The notes beneath the pieces were generated by a model. The model saw only the letters and a program-made list of their open reading frames with translations, had not been told where the DNA came from and ran no database searches. Positions 37,441 through 46,280 of a stretch of DNA of 64,000 nucleotides are shown one piece after another. The first letter of the stretch is position 1. Each line of letters begins with the position of its first letter. The stretch is from JACKHO01 sp041398745. Its GTDB lineage: Bacteria; Planctomycetota; Planctomycetia; Planctomycetales; Planctomycetaceae. The DNA is taken from assembly GCA_041398745.1 (NCBI GenBank), contig JAWKUB010000002.1, positions 372,001 through 436,000 of the forward strand, read 5' to 3'. Both the position numbers and the translations under genes were made by a program.

Positions 37441-39288
37441 ATGTTCCGCAGGCCTGTCTGTTGGCTGGTGTCATCGTTGATATTGTTGATGGCACTTCCA
37501 ATAGTTCAGCTTCAAGCCCAATCCTATCCAGGATCGGGGCGGGAAGTTCCGGCTGAAAATCGCCGGGAGATGACGGTCGTTGAAGGTCATCCTGAACCAG
37601 AAGTTACGCCGGGCTATTTCGTCGTCGTGGGCGGTGTGAAACGCTCTGGTGTTTACATTTCTGACGAAGCGAAAGTCTCGGTAAACACATTGATTCAGGC
37701 CGCTGGCGGACTGAAAACAGAGTCGCCCGTTCCGGTGCGAATTCTCTCTGGTCAGCGCCCTCCAATTCAGGTTTTCTACAACGGTGATGTTGACGAAACA
37801 GTGCGCCCCGGTGAAATCCTGGTCGTTACCGAAGCATCCACCACTCCGGGTAACTCACGAGCAGCGAGAATTGTGCCCGTGGTTTGTCTGGGACTCATCG
37901 ATCGCCCGGTCGTGCTGCCATTGATGGAAGAAATTGCCAACCTGCCAGCGCTCGTGCTTAACCTCGGTCAGAGGCCGGAAATTGTGGCTTCCGCGAAGAA
38001 GATTGACCCAGCAGGACGATCATCTTCCGAGAACCTGTCCAGCGGAACAGTGATCATTTTCGATCCCAATACGATTGACCACATTCAACTGAAACTGGCA
38101 GACGAATTCCCTCCCGCCGTGTCGCTCAAGGCGGCACTGTCAAGCGGTGTTGCAACCCCCGAATCGTCCACGAGCGTTGACTCAGTGGTTCCCGGGCTGC
38201 CCCCTGGCGTGACGGTTCGTGAGTTTTCGCCGAGTCCTGCGAGTTCGGAATCGTTTACTGCTCCACCGCGGTTGCCTGCTCCGCAAGCTTCAAGCGCTGT
38301 GCCGTCTCCCGCATTCCTTGCTGACTCAAATGTCACCATTGAAGGACCAGCTTCAGCTCCCATCGAGTTGCCTCCCGCAATGAGTCGACTTCCGTCTCCG
38401 GCAGCGGAGTTTGCGACTGCAGAGGCGACCACGCTGGATGTCCCCGGTGCGAGCGAAGCAGCAACCGAGCCGACGAGCTTTGAGATTGCCGCAGCGCCTG
38501 AACCGGAACCCACTCCCGCCGAACCTCTGCCGACGCCCGTTGAGCCTTCGCCAAGCATCGCGGACGCACCAGGGCCGACTATTACTGCGACGCCCGTCGT
38601 AGCGGCTCCTGAGCACGTACCCGTTGTTGCAGAGAACGCAACATCGCCGGTTCTCACTTCGCCAGACGGCTCTGGGAGTGATGAAGAATCCGATCGAAGT
38701 GACACGCTTTCCGCCAGTCCGCATCGTAGCCAAAGTGGGCTGCTGCCTATTGCCGTATTTGTTGGTGTCCTGACCGTGCTCTGCCTGGGGGCCTGCCTGG
38801 TGTGGTCGCGCTATGACAATATGAAGTATCAGGAAGAGCAAAAGACCGCGCCGGCCAAAGTCGCGCCTGGACCAACGGTGTCTGTGCAGCCCGCACCAGT
38901 CGCTGCTCATTCAACTCTGGAAGATGTCGTTGAACGAGCGTTACCAGTTACCAGCGAACCTGTAGAACTCTCAGTAGAAATTCCCCTGCATGGTGAAGCA
39001 GTCGGCCACAAGCGGCTTATCCTGCATCCTGCTCACGACGATGTTCCCAAGCCGAAATTCATTTCGCGTAAGTCGGGGGGGCGACGAACTGTCTCGGCGG
39101 CTGCCAGTGTCGATCGTGAACTGCGTGAGGTGGTCCGCAGTACAGTGTCGCACCGACCGGAGTTGGCGGCACCGCAGGTCGATCAGACTCGGTTTGACGT
39201 CATCCAGCCGGAGGCCTCAGGCAGTGGGAGCATTGAAGGAGCCCTCGAACGTGCGCTGAGAACCTTGGCGGGAGAAAAGCAGTCATGA
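37441..39288 (+). CDS. SLBB-domain single-span envelope protein with duplicated cytoplasmic tail motif
   Basis: A 615-residue protein. A signal peptide (1-27, ending LQAQS) is followed by an SLBB-like beta-grasp domain (~58-130, GYFVVVGGVKRSGVY...PGEILVVTEA) of the type found in polysaccharide-export proteins. A second small domain (~140-215) precedes a Pro/Ala/Ser-rich spacer of about 190 residues. One membrane helix lies at 434-457, leaving a basic tail (458-615) predicted to be cytoplasmic. The tail contains TLEDVVERAL (492-501) and SIEGALERAL (597-606), two copies of one short motif. GGAGGAAG precedes ATG 37441; the open frame starts at 37408. Its stop overlaps the next gene's ATG. The envelope-to-cytoplasm layout suggests it anchors the ATPase encoded next. 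Confidence 0.8.
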   Translation: MFRRPVCWLVSSLILLMALPIVQLQAQSYPGSGREVPAENRREMTVVEGHPEPEVTPGYFVVVGGVKRSGVYISDEAKVSVNTLIQAAGGLKTESPVPVRILSGQRPPIQVFYNGDVDETVRPGEILVVTEASTTPGNSRAARIVPVVCLGLIDRPVVLPLMEEIANLPALVLNLGQRPEIVASAKKIDPAGRSSSENLSSGTVIIFDPNTIDHIQLKLADEFPPAVSLKAALSSGVATPESSTSVDSVVPGLPPGVTVREFSPSPASSESFTAPPRLPAPQASSAVPSPAFLADSNVTIEGPASAPIELPPAMSRLPSPAAEFATAEATTLDVPGASEAATEPTSFEIAAAPEPEPTPAEPLPTPVEPSPSIADAPGPTITATPVVAAPEHVPVVAENATSPVLTSPDGSGSDEESDRSDTLSASPHRSQSGLLPIAVFVGVLTVLCLGACLVWSRYDNMKYQEEQKTAPAKVAPGPTVSVQPAPVAAHSTLEDVVERALPVTSEPVELSVEIPLHGEAVGHKRLILHPAHDDVPKPKFISRKSGGRRTVSAAASVDRELREVVRSTVSHRPELAAPQVDQTRFDVIQPEASGSGSIEGALERALRTLAGEKQS

Positions 39289-40337
39289 CTGTGGCCCTGG
39301 ATTTGGGAAGCAGCGAGTTCCGTTCTCTTCGGAACACCGAGAAGCAATTGCTGGCGCGACGAATTGAAGCAATCTACACGGTTGTCCCCGACTCCGTGCA
39401 GCAGCGGCAACAGTTAAACGCCGCCGACATTTCATTTTTGGCGTCGTCCAATCAACTCGTCATTCCTGGCAGCAGCGCCCGAGCCGTCAGCGAACTGCAG
39501 CGGACGCCAATTGTTCCAGTCATCGATGGCGGTGGAATTCCCGTTGATGATCCTATTGGTCGCCAGGTGTTGGCCGGTTTGATAACTTCGCTCCTGCCCA
39601 ACGTCGCCAATAACGGTAAGCTGACGCCCTGCTACGCCACGTTGCCAACGGAAACGACAACGCAGTCGCCGACAGGTGACTTCATTAGTCGAGTCCTGCG
39701 ATTGCAGGGCTATCAACTGCACGTGGTGCAGTCGGCGCATGCACTCGCCATTTCACAATTGGCGAAATCGGGTTACACCGGACTCGTGTTTGACTTCGGT
39801 GCGACGACAGTTGCCTGCTGCCTCACACACTCGGGCCTGCCTGTGTGGGATCATGCGTTTCCGGTCGGTGTCCGAGATATCGAGCTCGAATTCGCCGAAG
39901 AGACGAACCAAAAACTGTGGGATGGCGACGGCAACCAATACCTCGACACCAGCAAAGTCGTGAAGTGGCTGCAAAGTGGACAGGTCACCCTGCACCGACC
40001 AGCGACCTCAGACCAGAAGCTGTTCGTTACGCTGTTTCATAAAATGCTCCGCCCGCTGCTGAAACACGTCAGCCGGATACTTGCTGACAAGGAAATGGCC
40101 TGCTATTTGCCAGTGGGCATCCCCATTCTCGCTGGTGGACGCTGCACATCGATTCCTGGCTTCGCACACATGTTCTACGACGCTCTGGTCGAATGTGAAT
40201 TGCCCGTACGAAATGCTGAAATTCAACTCGCCCGGCCCGATGCTCATGCCGTCGCCCGTGGCGCACTCATCATGGGGCTGCTCGATACAGATGGTGATCT
40301 TTCTGTACTCGAAGAACTTCGGGTACATGCTGCGTAA
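39285..40337 (+). CDS. Actin/Hsp70-fold ATPase, MreB/PilM-like
   Basis: A 350-residue cytoplasmic protein that shows the actin-superfamily nucleotide site: phosphate-1 ALDLGSSEF (4-12), a connect segment with LPTETT and 'VVQSAHALAISQL' (~147-159), phosphate-2 LVFDFGATT (167-175), and an adenosine loop PILAGGRCTSIPG (280-292). I do not recognise a characterised subfamily; the closest general types by pattern are MreB, FtsA and PilM. It has no membrane segment. The ATG overlaps the SLBB gene stop (ATGA), so the two are translationally coupled. Together they may form a filament or complex tied to the envelope through the SLBB protein. The 3' end faces the sulfatase gene after 19 bases. Confidence 0.75.
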   Translation: MTVALDLGSSEFRSLRNTEKQLLARRIEAIYTVVPDSVQQRQQLNAADISFLASSNQLVIPGSSARAVSELQRTPIVPVIDGGGIPVDDPIGRQVLAGLITSLLPNVANNGKLTPCYATLPTETTTQSPTGDFISRVLRLQGYQLHVVQSAHALAISQLAKSGYTGLVFDFGATTVACCLTHSGLPVWDHAFPVGVRDIELEFAEETNQKLWDGDGNQYLDTSKVVKWLQSGQVTLHRPATSDQKLFVTLFHKMLRPLLKHVSRILADKEMACYLPVGIPILAGGRCTSIPGFAHMFYDALVECELPVRNAEIQLARPDAHAVARGALIMGLLDTDGDLSVLEELRVHAA

Positions 40338-40356
40338 ACCACGTGCATGCGTCGCA

Positions 40357-41814
40357 TCACTGTCGGATGAATTTCTCTCTCAGTTCAGGGTAACCGTGGT
40401 ACGGCACACCCGTTCTGTTCCAGTGCTCGACGACCTCATCGTACAGGCCGCGTAACTGCTCGACAGTCTTTGTTTGCCCCGAATCCTGGCAAATGTTTCG
40501 CAGTTCAAGCGGATCATTGGATATGTCATAGGCCTCTTCGGTTGGTTCCAGTTCCTCTTTGTCACATGGCCAGTAGACGTACTTTTTGTCGCGCGTCACT
40601 ACGGCGAGACTGTGAACCTCTTCCGGGCCCCACACGTTCATCAGAGGGAGCCACTGATGAATCGCGACGTCGGGATTGTCGTAGAGCTCTATTAAGCTTC
40701 GACCGTCCAAATCAGTTCTCACTTGCAATCCTGCAAGCGAGAGGATTGTTGGTGCGATGTCGCAGTTCCCTGTCAGTTCCCCACAACGCAATTTCTGACC
40801 ACTGTTCTTGTGGCGAGGATCAAACACGATGAGCGGAACACGTGAGGCTTCTTCGTAGGGGAGTACCTTTGATCCGTATCCATGTGCGCCACACAGAAAA
40901 CCATTATCCGAGGTGAAAATGATGACGGTGTTTTCGGCAACGCCTGCTTCGGTGAGAACGTCACGAATCATGCCGACGGCAACGTCGACGGCGTAAATCT
41001 GTTGGTAGTATTTGGCCATCACCTCGTTGTATTGAGTGCTGTAACCCCAGCTTTCAAACCGTTCGTACTGTCGCCCCAGACGGCTCTGCGGCGCGAAATG
41101 CTTTCCGTACTCCCGACCAAAGTTTCTGGGCTTGGTGAATTCCGCGCCAGCATAGACGTCATCGAAACGGGGATCGGGCGTCACGGGCTGATGCGGCGCC
41201 TTGAAGCTGATGGAAAGGCAAAATGGCTGCTCACCCTTTGCGGCATCCTGGATAAAGTCCCGACCGAACGCGCCGTAGGAAAGAGTTGAATGGGGATACT
41301 CGTCGGCGTATTGGGACATCGATTTGTTTTTCTTCGTTTCATAGAACGTCTGTCCCGGCCCGCCACCCCAGCGGTCAAAGTCCTGCTCCGGCAACGCACC
41401 TTTGCCATTGGGCAATTCGGCAACTTCGAACCCGAACTTCCCGGCAAACGCTGTTTGATATCCCGCCCGACGCAACTGGATGGGATAAGACTGCTGCCAA
41501 ATTGAATCGAGCATTGGCCCGGAATCGAAATTGCACCCCGTGCGATACTCAAACAATCCGGTCATGACCGTCGCCCGGCTGGCCATGCAAATAGCCGTCG
41601 TATCATAGTGGCGGTCAAACACCATCCCGTCGTTGGCCAACCGGTCGAGGTTCGGCGTCTTCACTCCCGGTGTGCGATAACAACCAAGTGAATACGTGCA
41701 CTGGTCGTCTGTCATCAGGAAGACGATGTTTGGGCGTTTGCCATCTGCGGCGTGCAGCAGCGAAGTACTGGCCAACAGCGTACTCAATAAAAAACAAAAA
41801 GCCGTGCTTCTCAT
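40357..41814 (-). CDS. Secreted sulfatase (S1, formylglycine-dependent)
   Basis: A 485-residue exported sulfatase that would remove sulfate esters, probably from algal or animal polysaccharide. A signal peptide (~1-23) is followed by the alkaline-phosphatase-fold core with the opening NIVFLMTDDQ metal ligands. The catalytic cysteine is C76 in CMASR, the CxAxR pattern that a formylglycine-generating enzyme converts; a second part of the signature, ATVMTG, follows directly. A later 'VIIFTSDNG' segment supplies the remaining Asp/Asn. Planctomycetes carry dozens of such genes. The start was set at ATG 41814; an in-frame ATG at 41829 is also possible. No FGE gene is in the window. Confidence 0.93.
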   Translation of the reverse strand: MRSTAFCFLLSTLLASTSLLHAADGKRPNIVFLMTDDQCTYSLGCYRTPGVKTPNLDRLANDGMVFDRHYDTTAICMASRATVMTGLFEYRTGCNFDSGPMLDSIWQQSYPIQLRRAGYQTAFAGKFGFEVAELPNGKGALPEQDFDRWGGGPGQTFYETKKNKSMSQYADEYPHSTLSYGAFGRDFIQDAAKGEQPFCLSISFKAPHQPVTPDPRFDDVYAGAEFTKPRNFGREYGKHFAPQSRLGRQYERFESWGYSTQYNEVMAKYYQQIYAVDVAVGMIRDVLTEAGVAENTVIIFTSDNGFLCGAHGYGSKVLPYEEASRVPLIVFDPRHKNSGQKLRCGELTGNCDIAPTILSLAGLQVRTDLDGRSLIELYDNPDVAIHQWLPLMNVWGPEEVHSLAVVTRDKKYVYWPCDKEELEPTEEAYDISNDPLELRNICQDSGQTKTVEQLRGLYDEVVEHWNRTGVPYHGYPELREKFIRQ

Positions 41815-41929
41815 GGGATTCCCAATCATCAGGCTGAACAAATAGCTGTTTGCTGTGTCCGTTGATACGTTTACAGAATCAGCGGAAGTTTTCGACAGTC
41901 AACGACAGAAGATTTTTCAGGAACACCAA

Positions 41930-42748
41930 ATGGCCGCAGACCATCGTCTTTCGTATGACCGATTTCCGAGAGCATCTGCGTATCACCCCGACTGGGTCAT
42001 CGGCGGTGCCGGTGGTGGAGCGAATCCGCTGTGGCTGACTGAGTGGCTGTGTGAAGAATTGGATTTACAGCCGGGAATGCGGGTGCTTGATTTGGGGTGC
42101 GGGCGGGCGATGTCTTCGATTTTTCTGCACCGCGAGTTCGGGGTGCAGGTGTGGGCGACGGACCTGTGGTACAGCGCTTCGGAGAACATCCAGCGCGTAC
42201 GGGATGCGGGAGCAGAAGCGGGTGTGTACCCAATCGGTGCGAATGCTCGGTCGTTGCCGTTCTCGGAAGAGTTTTTCGATGCCGTCATTTCGATTGACTC
42301 GTTCATGTACTACGGGACTGACGAGTTGTATCTCAGCGAACTGGCTCGATTCGTGAAGCTCGGTGGGCTCATTGCCATTTCACAGGCGGGGTTCGTCAAT
42401 GAAATCGAACACCCTGTTCCCGATCATCTCAGCGACTGGTGGTCAGCCGAGAATCCTTACATTCTGCATTCGGCGGACTGGTGGCGACGACACTGGGAAC
42501 GCAGCGAGATTGTTGACGTCACACTGGCCGACACCATGTCGGACGGATGGCAGTACTGGCGGGACTGGATTCAACTCATGGCTCCTGAGAACGAACCCGA
42601 AATCGCGGCACTCGACGCCGACGCCGGTCGCAACTTCGCTTACATCCGAGCCATTGGCCGCCGCCGCGAGGGGCTGCAATTGTTTGATCCGAACTTCAGA
42701 GTTCCAGCGGAGTATCAGAAGCATCCCTTGCTGAGAAACTCTCAGTGA
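41930..42748 (+). CDS. SAM-dependent methyltransferase (class I)
   Basis: A 272-residue class I methyltransferase of the UbiE/CFA-synthase-like type. The SAM loop is VLDLGCGRAMSS (~60-71), followed by 'VWATDLWYSASENI' (motif II acidic position), 'ANARSLPFSEEFFDAVISIDSF' (motifs III-IV) and a post-motif 'LVKLGGLIAISQAGF'-like strand. Substrate unknown; the family includes small-molecule and lipid methylases. The open frame continues to a GTG at 41855, but ATG 41930 has AGGA about nine bases upstream. The gene is divergent from the sulfatase gene and is followed by a truncated globin after 65 bases. Confidence 0.82.
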   Translation: MAADHRLSYDRFPRASAYHPDWVIGGAGGGANPLWLTEWLCEELDLQPGMRVLDLGCGRAMSSIFLHREFGVQVWATDLWYSASENIQRVRDAGAEAGVYPIGANARSLPFSEEFFDAVISIDSFMYYGTDELYLSELARFVKLGGLIAISQAGFVNEIEHPVPDHLSDWWSAENPYILHSADWWRRHWERSEIVDVTLADTMSDGWQYWRDWIQLMAPENEPEIAALDADAGRNFAYIRAIGRRREGLQLFDPNFRVPAEYQKHPLLRNSQ

Positions 42749-42813
42749 CGTGCAACAGTCATCACGCTCGTTCTAGAATTTGTTGGTCAATCAATCCAAC
42801 ATACGGCCTCACC

Positions 42814-43188
42814 ATGAACCAACAAGCAACTCTCTACGAACGACTCGGCGGATATGACGCCATTGCTGCTGTGGCGGCGAACTTACTCGGGCGTCTGCGT
42901 GCCGATTCGCAACTGGGGCGCTTCTGGGCGCACCGCGGTGATGATGGCATTGAACGGGAAAAGCAGTTGCTCATCAATTTCCTGTGCGCGAATGCGGGTG
43001 GTCCCATGATATACACGGGCCGGAATATGACGGTCGCGCACAGAGGGATGCGGATCAGCGCATCGGACTGGGAACAGTTCATTTCTCACCTGAAGGATAC
43101 GTTGGCCCATTTCTCCGTACCCGCTCCAGAACAGAATGATGTTCTGGGTTTCGTCGAGAGTACGAAAGGTGAAATCGTGGAGTGCTAA
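42814..43188 (+). CDS. Truncated hemoglobin (group I-like)
   Basis: A 124-residue 2-over-2 globin that would bind heme and may handle O2, NO or redox signals. The N-terminal 'LYERLGGYDAIAAV' helix is typical of group I/GlbN. The proximal histidine is in VAHRGMRIS near residue 75, and the following helix ends 'WEQFISHLKDTL'. Distal residues (B10/E7) are not clearly assignable. The long upstream extension of the frame (to 42745) is not needed. The next gene, a DUF971 protein, begins 111 bases later; no linked reductase is seen. Confidence 0.85.
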   Translation: MNQQATLYERLGGYDAIAAVAANLLGRLRADSQLGRFWAHRGDDGIEREKQLLINFLCANAGGPMIYTGRNMTVAHRGMRISASDWEQFISHLKDTLAHFSVPAPEQNDVLGFVESTKGEIVEC

Positions 43189-43299
43189 AGTGTGGGCGGC
43201 ATGTACTGGACGCACAGCTCATCGCCTGATAGAACGCAGTCCGAGCGCAGACTTTGCGCTCTGACGTTCAGGCTGGATTTGAGTCACGAAAGCATATTG

Positions 43300-43626
43300 A
43301 TGGCAGTGCCCACGGGAGTGCAGGCGATTAAGGCCAATTTGGCCTTTGATATTTCATGGCCCGATGAAGGGGTGGCCCGGTATCCCTTCCGGTTTCTGCG
43401 CATTGAATGCCCCTGCGCCGGCTGCGTGAATGAATTCACAGGCGAACGCATTCTCGATCCCGCCACCATCCCGGACGACATTGTTCCTACGGCCGTCGAA
43501 ATGAGTGGGAACTACGCACTGAAAATCGTCTGGTCGGACGGACATCATACCGGTCTGTTCACATGGGACCGTCTGCACGGACTGCTGCAGGCGCCGGAAG
43601 TCACCATGGTCGAGCAGAATTCCTGA
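43300..43626 (+). CDS. DUF971 domain protein
   Basis: A 108-residue protein consisting of a DUF971 (gamma-butyrobetaine-hydroxylase N-terminal-like) domain. Visible signatures are 'ISWPDEGVARYPFRFLRIECPCAGC' with a CPCAGC cysteine set, 'PTAVEMSGNYALKIVWSDGHHTGLFTW' and an ending 'WDRLHGLL'. The domain may bind zinc through the cysteines and occurs alone or fused to iron-sulfur assembly-like or carnitine-synthesis enzymes; the function of the stand-alone form is unknown. Its ATG 43300 was chosen because upstream codons lack homology signals and it begins the domain directly; GTG 43192 is the far alternative. Confidence 0.88.
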   Translation: MAVPTGVQAIKANLAFDISWPDEGVARYPFRFLRIECPCAGCVNEFTGERILDPATIPDDIVPTAVEMSGNYALKIVWSDGHHTGLFTWDRLHGLLQAPEVTMVEQNS

Positions 43627-43657
43627 ACCGCAGATTCCCTGATAGCTGGATAGAAAC

Positions 43658-44971
43658 ATGATCAATTCTCGCGTTGCTGCATTCGTTCTGTCGTTGAGTC
43701 TGTGCAGTGGACTGGTGAAGGCCGATGACTGGCCGCAATGGATGGGGCCGAATCGTGACAATGTGTGGAGCGAAGATGGTGTGCTGGAGTCGTTCCCAGA
43801 TGCGGGCCTGAAAGTGCTGTGGCGCACCGAGATTGCTGGCGGATACGCGGGGCCAGCTGTGTCGAGCGGACGCGTGTTCGTGACCGACTACACCACTGCC
43901 GATGACGTCAAAGTCAGTAACTTCGAGCGCGAGCAGTTCTCGGGGCAGGAGCGTGTTCTCTGTCTTGACGAAAAGACTGGCAAGAAACTGTGGTCGCACG
44001 ATTACCCGGTGAAGTACACGGTTTCCTATCCCTCAGGTCCGCGTTGTACGCCCACGGTCGATGGTGATCGGGTGTATGTGCTGGGGACCGAGGGGAACCT
44101 GTTCTGCTTCAACGTTGCTGACGGTGAAATCCTATGGTCAAAGGACTTCAAAACCGAGTATGGGGCCAAAACCGCGTTGTGGGGATACGCGAGCCATCCT
44201 CTCGTTGATGGAAACAAACTGATTTGTGTGGTCGGTGGCGAAGGGAGCCACGCGGTTGCCTTCGACAAACTGACCGGCAAAGAACTGTGGCGGACGCTGT
44301 CTTCCAAGGAGCAAGGCTACTCGCCCCCGATGATTATCGAGCACGGCGGCATGCGGCAGCTTATTTTGTTCCGACCGGGTGCCGTGAGTGCGGTGAATCC
44401 CGAAACAGGCAAGGAGTACTGGAGCGTGCCTTACGAGGCCACTAACGGCTCGGTCATTATGACCCCCATTCACAAGGGGAATCTGCTGTACTGTGCCGGC
44501 TATTCGAACAAGAACATGCTCATCAAAATGGCCGATGACGGCAAAAGTGCCGAAATCGTCTGGGAAGGATTAACCAAGCAGGCCATTTCTCCTGTGAACG
44601 TCCAGCCGTTCCGCGTGGACGACATTGTGTATGGGTTTGATCAGAGCGGACTGCTGCACGCCATGGATCTTGAAACGGGCGAACGCATTTGGGGCACCGG
44701 AGCTCCGCTGAATTCCGAACGCCCGGTTGGATCGGGGACGGCGTTTATGGTTCGTCAGGGCGACCGCGTCTGGATGTTCAATGAGTTGGGCGAACTGCTC
44801 ATCACGAAACTGTCGCGAGAAGGCTACGAAGAAATCGACCGCGTTAAAGTCATCGAGCAAACCAACAACGCTTTCGGTCGAGAAGTCGTCTGGAGCATGC
44901 CCGCCTTCGCAAATCGTCACGTGTATATCCGCAATGACAAGGAAATCATTTGCGTGGATGTGTCGAAGTAA
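43658..44971 (+). CDS. Secreted PQQ-like beta-propeller protein
   Basis: A 437-residue exported protein with a signal peptide (1-23, ending VKADD). An opening WPQWMGPNRD motif is the hallmark of planctomycete PQQ-binding-like propellers (outer-membrane-assembly-protein-like folds). About seven blades carry the 'GxLxCFNxADGEILWS' and 'AVNPETGKEYWSV' PQQ-repeat pattern. Whether PQQ is bound is not known; many such proteins have lost the cofactor. Likely a periplasmic binding or dehydrogenase-like protein acting on sugars or alcohols. Its 3' end is 13 bases from the convergent mqnE stop. Confidence 0.85.
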   Translation: MINSRVAAFVLSLSLCSGLVKADDWPQWMGPNRDNVWSEDGVLESFPDAGLKVLWRTEIAGGYAGPAVSSGRVFVTDYTTADDVKVSNFEREQFSGQERVLCLDEKTGKKLWSHDYPVKYTVSYPSGPRCTPTVDGDRVYVLGTEGNLFCFNVADGEILWSKDFKTEYGAKTALWGYASHPLVDGNKLICVVGGEGSHAVAFDKLTGKELWRTLSSKEQGYSPPMIIEHGGMRQLILFRPGAVSAVNPETGKEYWSVPYEATNGSVIMTPIHKGNLLYCAGYSNKNMLIKMADDGKSAEIVWEGLTKQAISPVNVQPFRVDDIVYGFDQSGLLHAMDLETGERIWGTGAPLNSERPVGSGTAFMVRQGDRVWMFNELGELLITKLSREGYEEIDRVKVIEQTNNAFGREVVWSMPAFANRHVYIRNDKEIICVDVSK

Positions 44972-44984
44972 ACTGATCGATGCA

Positions 44985-46115
44985 TCAAGCGCCCGCTGAA
45001 ACGGGAACTGGCTCGCCAATGGTCCAGTTCGCACCATCTCGGATGACACGACGATAGAGCGTGTCGCGTTCGACTGGTTCGCAGCCAGCTTCCCGAATCA
45101 TGCGGTGCAGAGCATTCACCGTGAGGCCTTCTGGTGTTTTTGCTCCGGCGTCGTGGTAAATCAACTCGTGGACAACGGTGCCGTCAACGTCGTCGGCACC
45201 GAATCCGAGTGCGATTTGTGCCGTCTCTTCGCCGAGCATAATCCAGTACGCCTTGATGTGGTCGAAGTTGTCGAGCATGAGCCGTGAGAGTGCGATCATG
45301 CGCAGGTCCATATGACCCGTTGGCTTCTTGAGATAGTCCATGCCCGTGTTCTCAGGATGGAATGCCAGTGGAATGAACGTCTGGAATCCACCCGTTTCGT
45401 CCTGCAAATCGCGCAGGCGGATCAAATGGTCGATGCGGTGCTTTGCTTCTTCCACATGCCCGTAGAGCATGGTGGCGTTGGATCGCAAGCCGAGTTGGTG
45501 TGCGGCCCGGTGAATATCGATCCAGGCCTGTGAGTCGGCTTTGTGTTCGCAAATCTGGCTGCGGACACCTTCGTCAAAGATTTCCGCTCCACCACCCGGC
45601 AGGCTGCCGAGTCCGGCGTCGATGAGTTGCTGGAGAATCCAGTCGTACGGCTGCTTGGTCAGGTGCGCAAACCAGTTGATTTCAACACCGGTCCAGCCTT
45701 TGATGTGGATGTCGGGCCATGTTTCGTGGATGACGCGAACGACGTTTACATACCAGTCGAATTTCTTCTGATGGTGTAGGCCGCCGACAACATGGATTTC
45801 CGTCGCCCCGCTCGCCTTCGCTTCCAGGACCCGTTCGCGAATCATGTCGTCGGAGAAGACGTAGGACTTCTCTGATTTCAGGTCGGACCGGAATGCACAG
45901 AACTTGCACCGATAAACACAGACGTTTGTCGGGTTCAGGTGGATGTTGGTGTTGTAGTAGGCCACGTTCCCGTGGCGACGCGTCCGCACCATATGCGCCA
46001 GCCGACCAAGGGTGAGCAAATCGACCTGCTCATCGAGATACACACCCTCGTCGAACGTAAGACGCTCGTTGGCCAGAACTTTCGACTCAATTGTTGCGAG
46101 ATTGGGAGTAGACAT
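44985..46115 (-). CDS. mqnE: Aminofutalosine synthase (radical SAM), menaquinone futalosine pathway
   Basis: Radical SAM enzyme that adds the adenosyl radical to 3-[(1-carboxyvinyl)oxy]benzoate to make aminofutalosine, the second step of the futalosine route to menaquinone. The 376 residues carry the iron-sulfur cluster motif C66-x3-C70-x2-C73 (CVYRCKFC), a HVVGGLHH loop and the family signature 'SLPGGGAEIFDEGVR'. The closest alternative, MqnC or CofH, is less likely because of the SLPGGGAEI and 'GTVVHELIYHDAGAKTPEG' segments. ATG 46115 begins the family N-terminus. Other mqn genes are not in this window. The pathway choice points to a lineage lacking classical menFDHCEB. Confidence 0.9.
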   Translation of the reverse strand: MSTPNLATIESKVLANERLTFDEGVYLDEQVDLLTLGRLAHMVRTRRHGNVAYYNTNIHLNPTNVCVYRCKFCAFRSDLKSEKSYVFSDDMIRERVLEAKASGATEIHVVGGLHHQKKFDWYVNVVRVIHETWPDIHIKGWTGVEINWFAHLTKQPYDWILQQLIDAGLGSLPGGGAEIFDEGVRSQICEHKADSQAWIDIHRAAHQLGLRSNATMLYGHVEEAKHRIDHLIRLRDLQDETGGFQTFIPLAFHPENTGMDYLKKPTGHMDLRMIALSRLMLDNFDHIKAYWIMLGEETAQIALGFGADDVDGTVVHELIYHDAGAKTPEGLTVNALHRMIREAGCEPVERDTLYRRVIRDGANWTIGEPVPVSAGA

Positions 46116-46280
46116 CGCTGAAAAACCTGAACTCTGGGCGCGGTTGTTGTTTGACCGTTGAGGTACAACCGCAATTCGTGCGTCCGATTTCACAAAATCG
46201 TGACGAAATTCGAGTTTACAGCGATGCCCTCCGAACTTCGAGAGAGTCGAGACCGAGGAATTCGTGAATCTGGGGAATGA

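Noticed and set aside
38085..38705. 206-codon minus-strand Gly/Ser/Ala-rich open frame
   Set aside because: Antisense to the Pro/Ala/Ser-rich spacer of the SLBB protein; low complexity explains the open frame.
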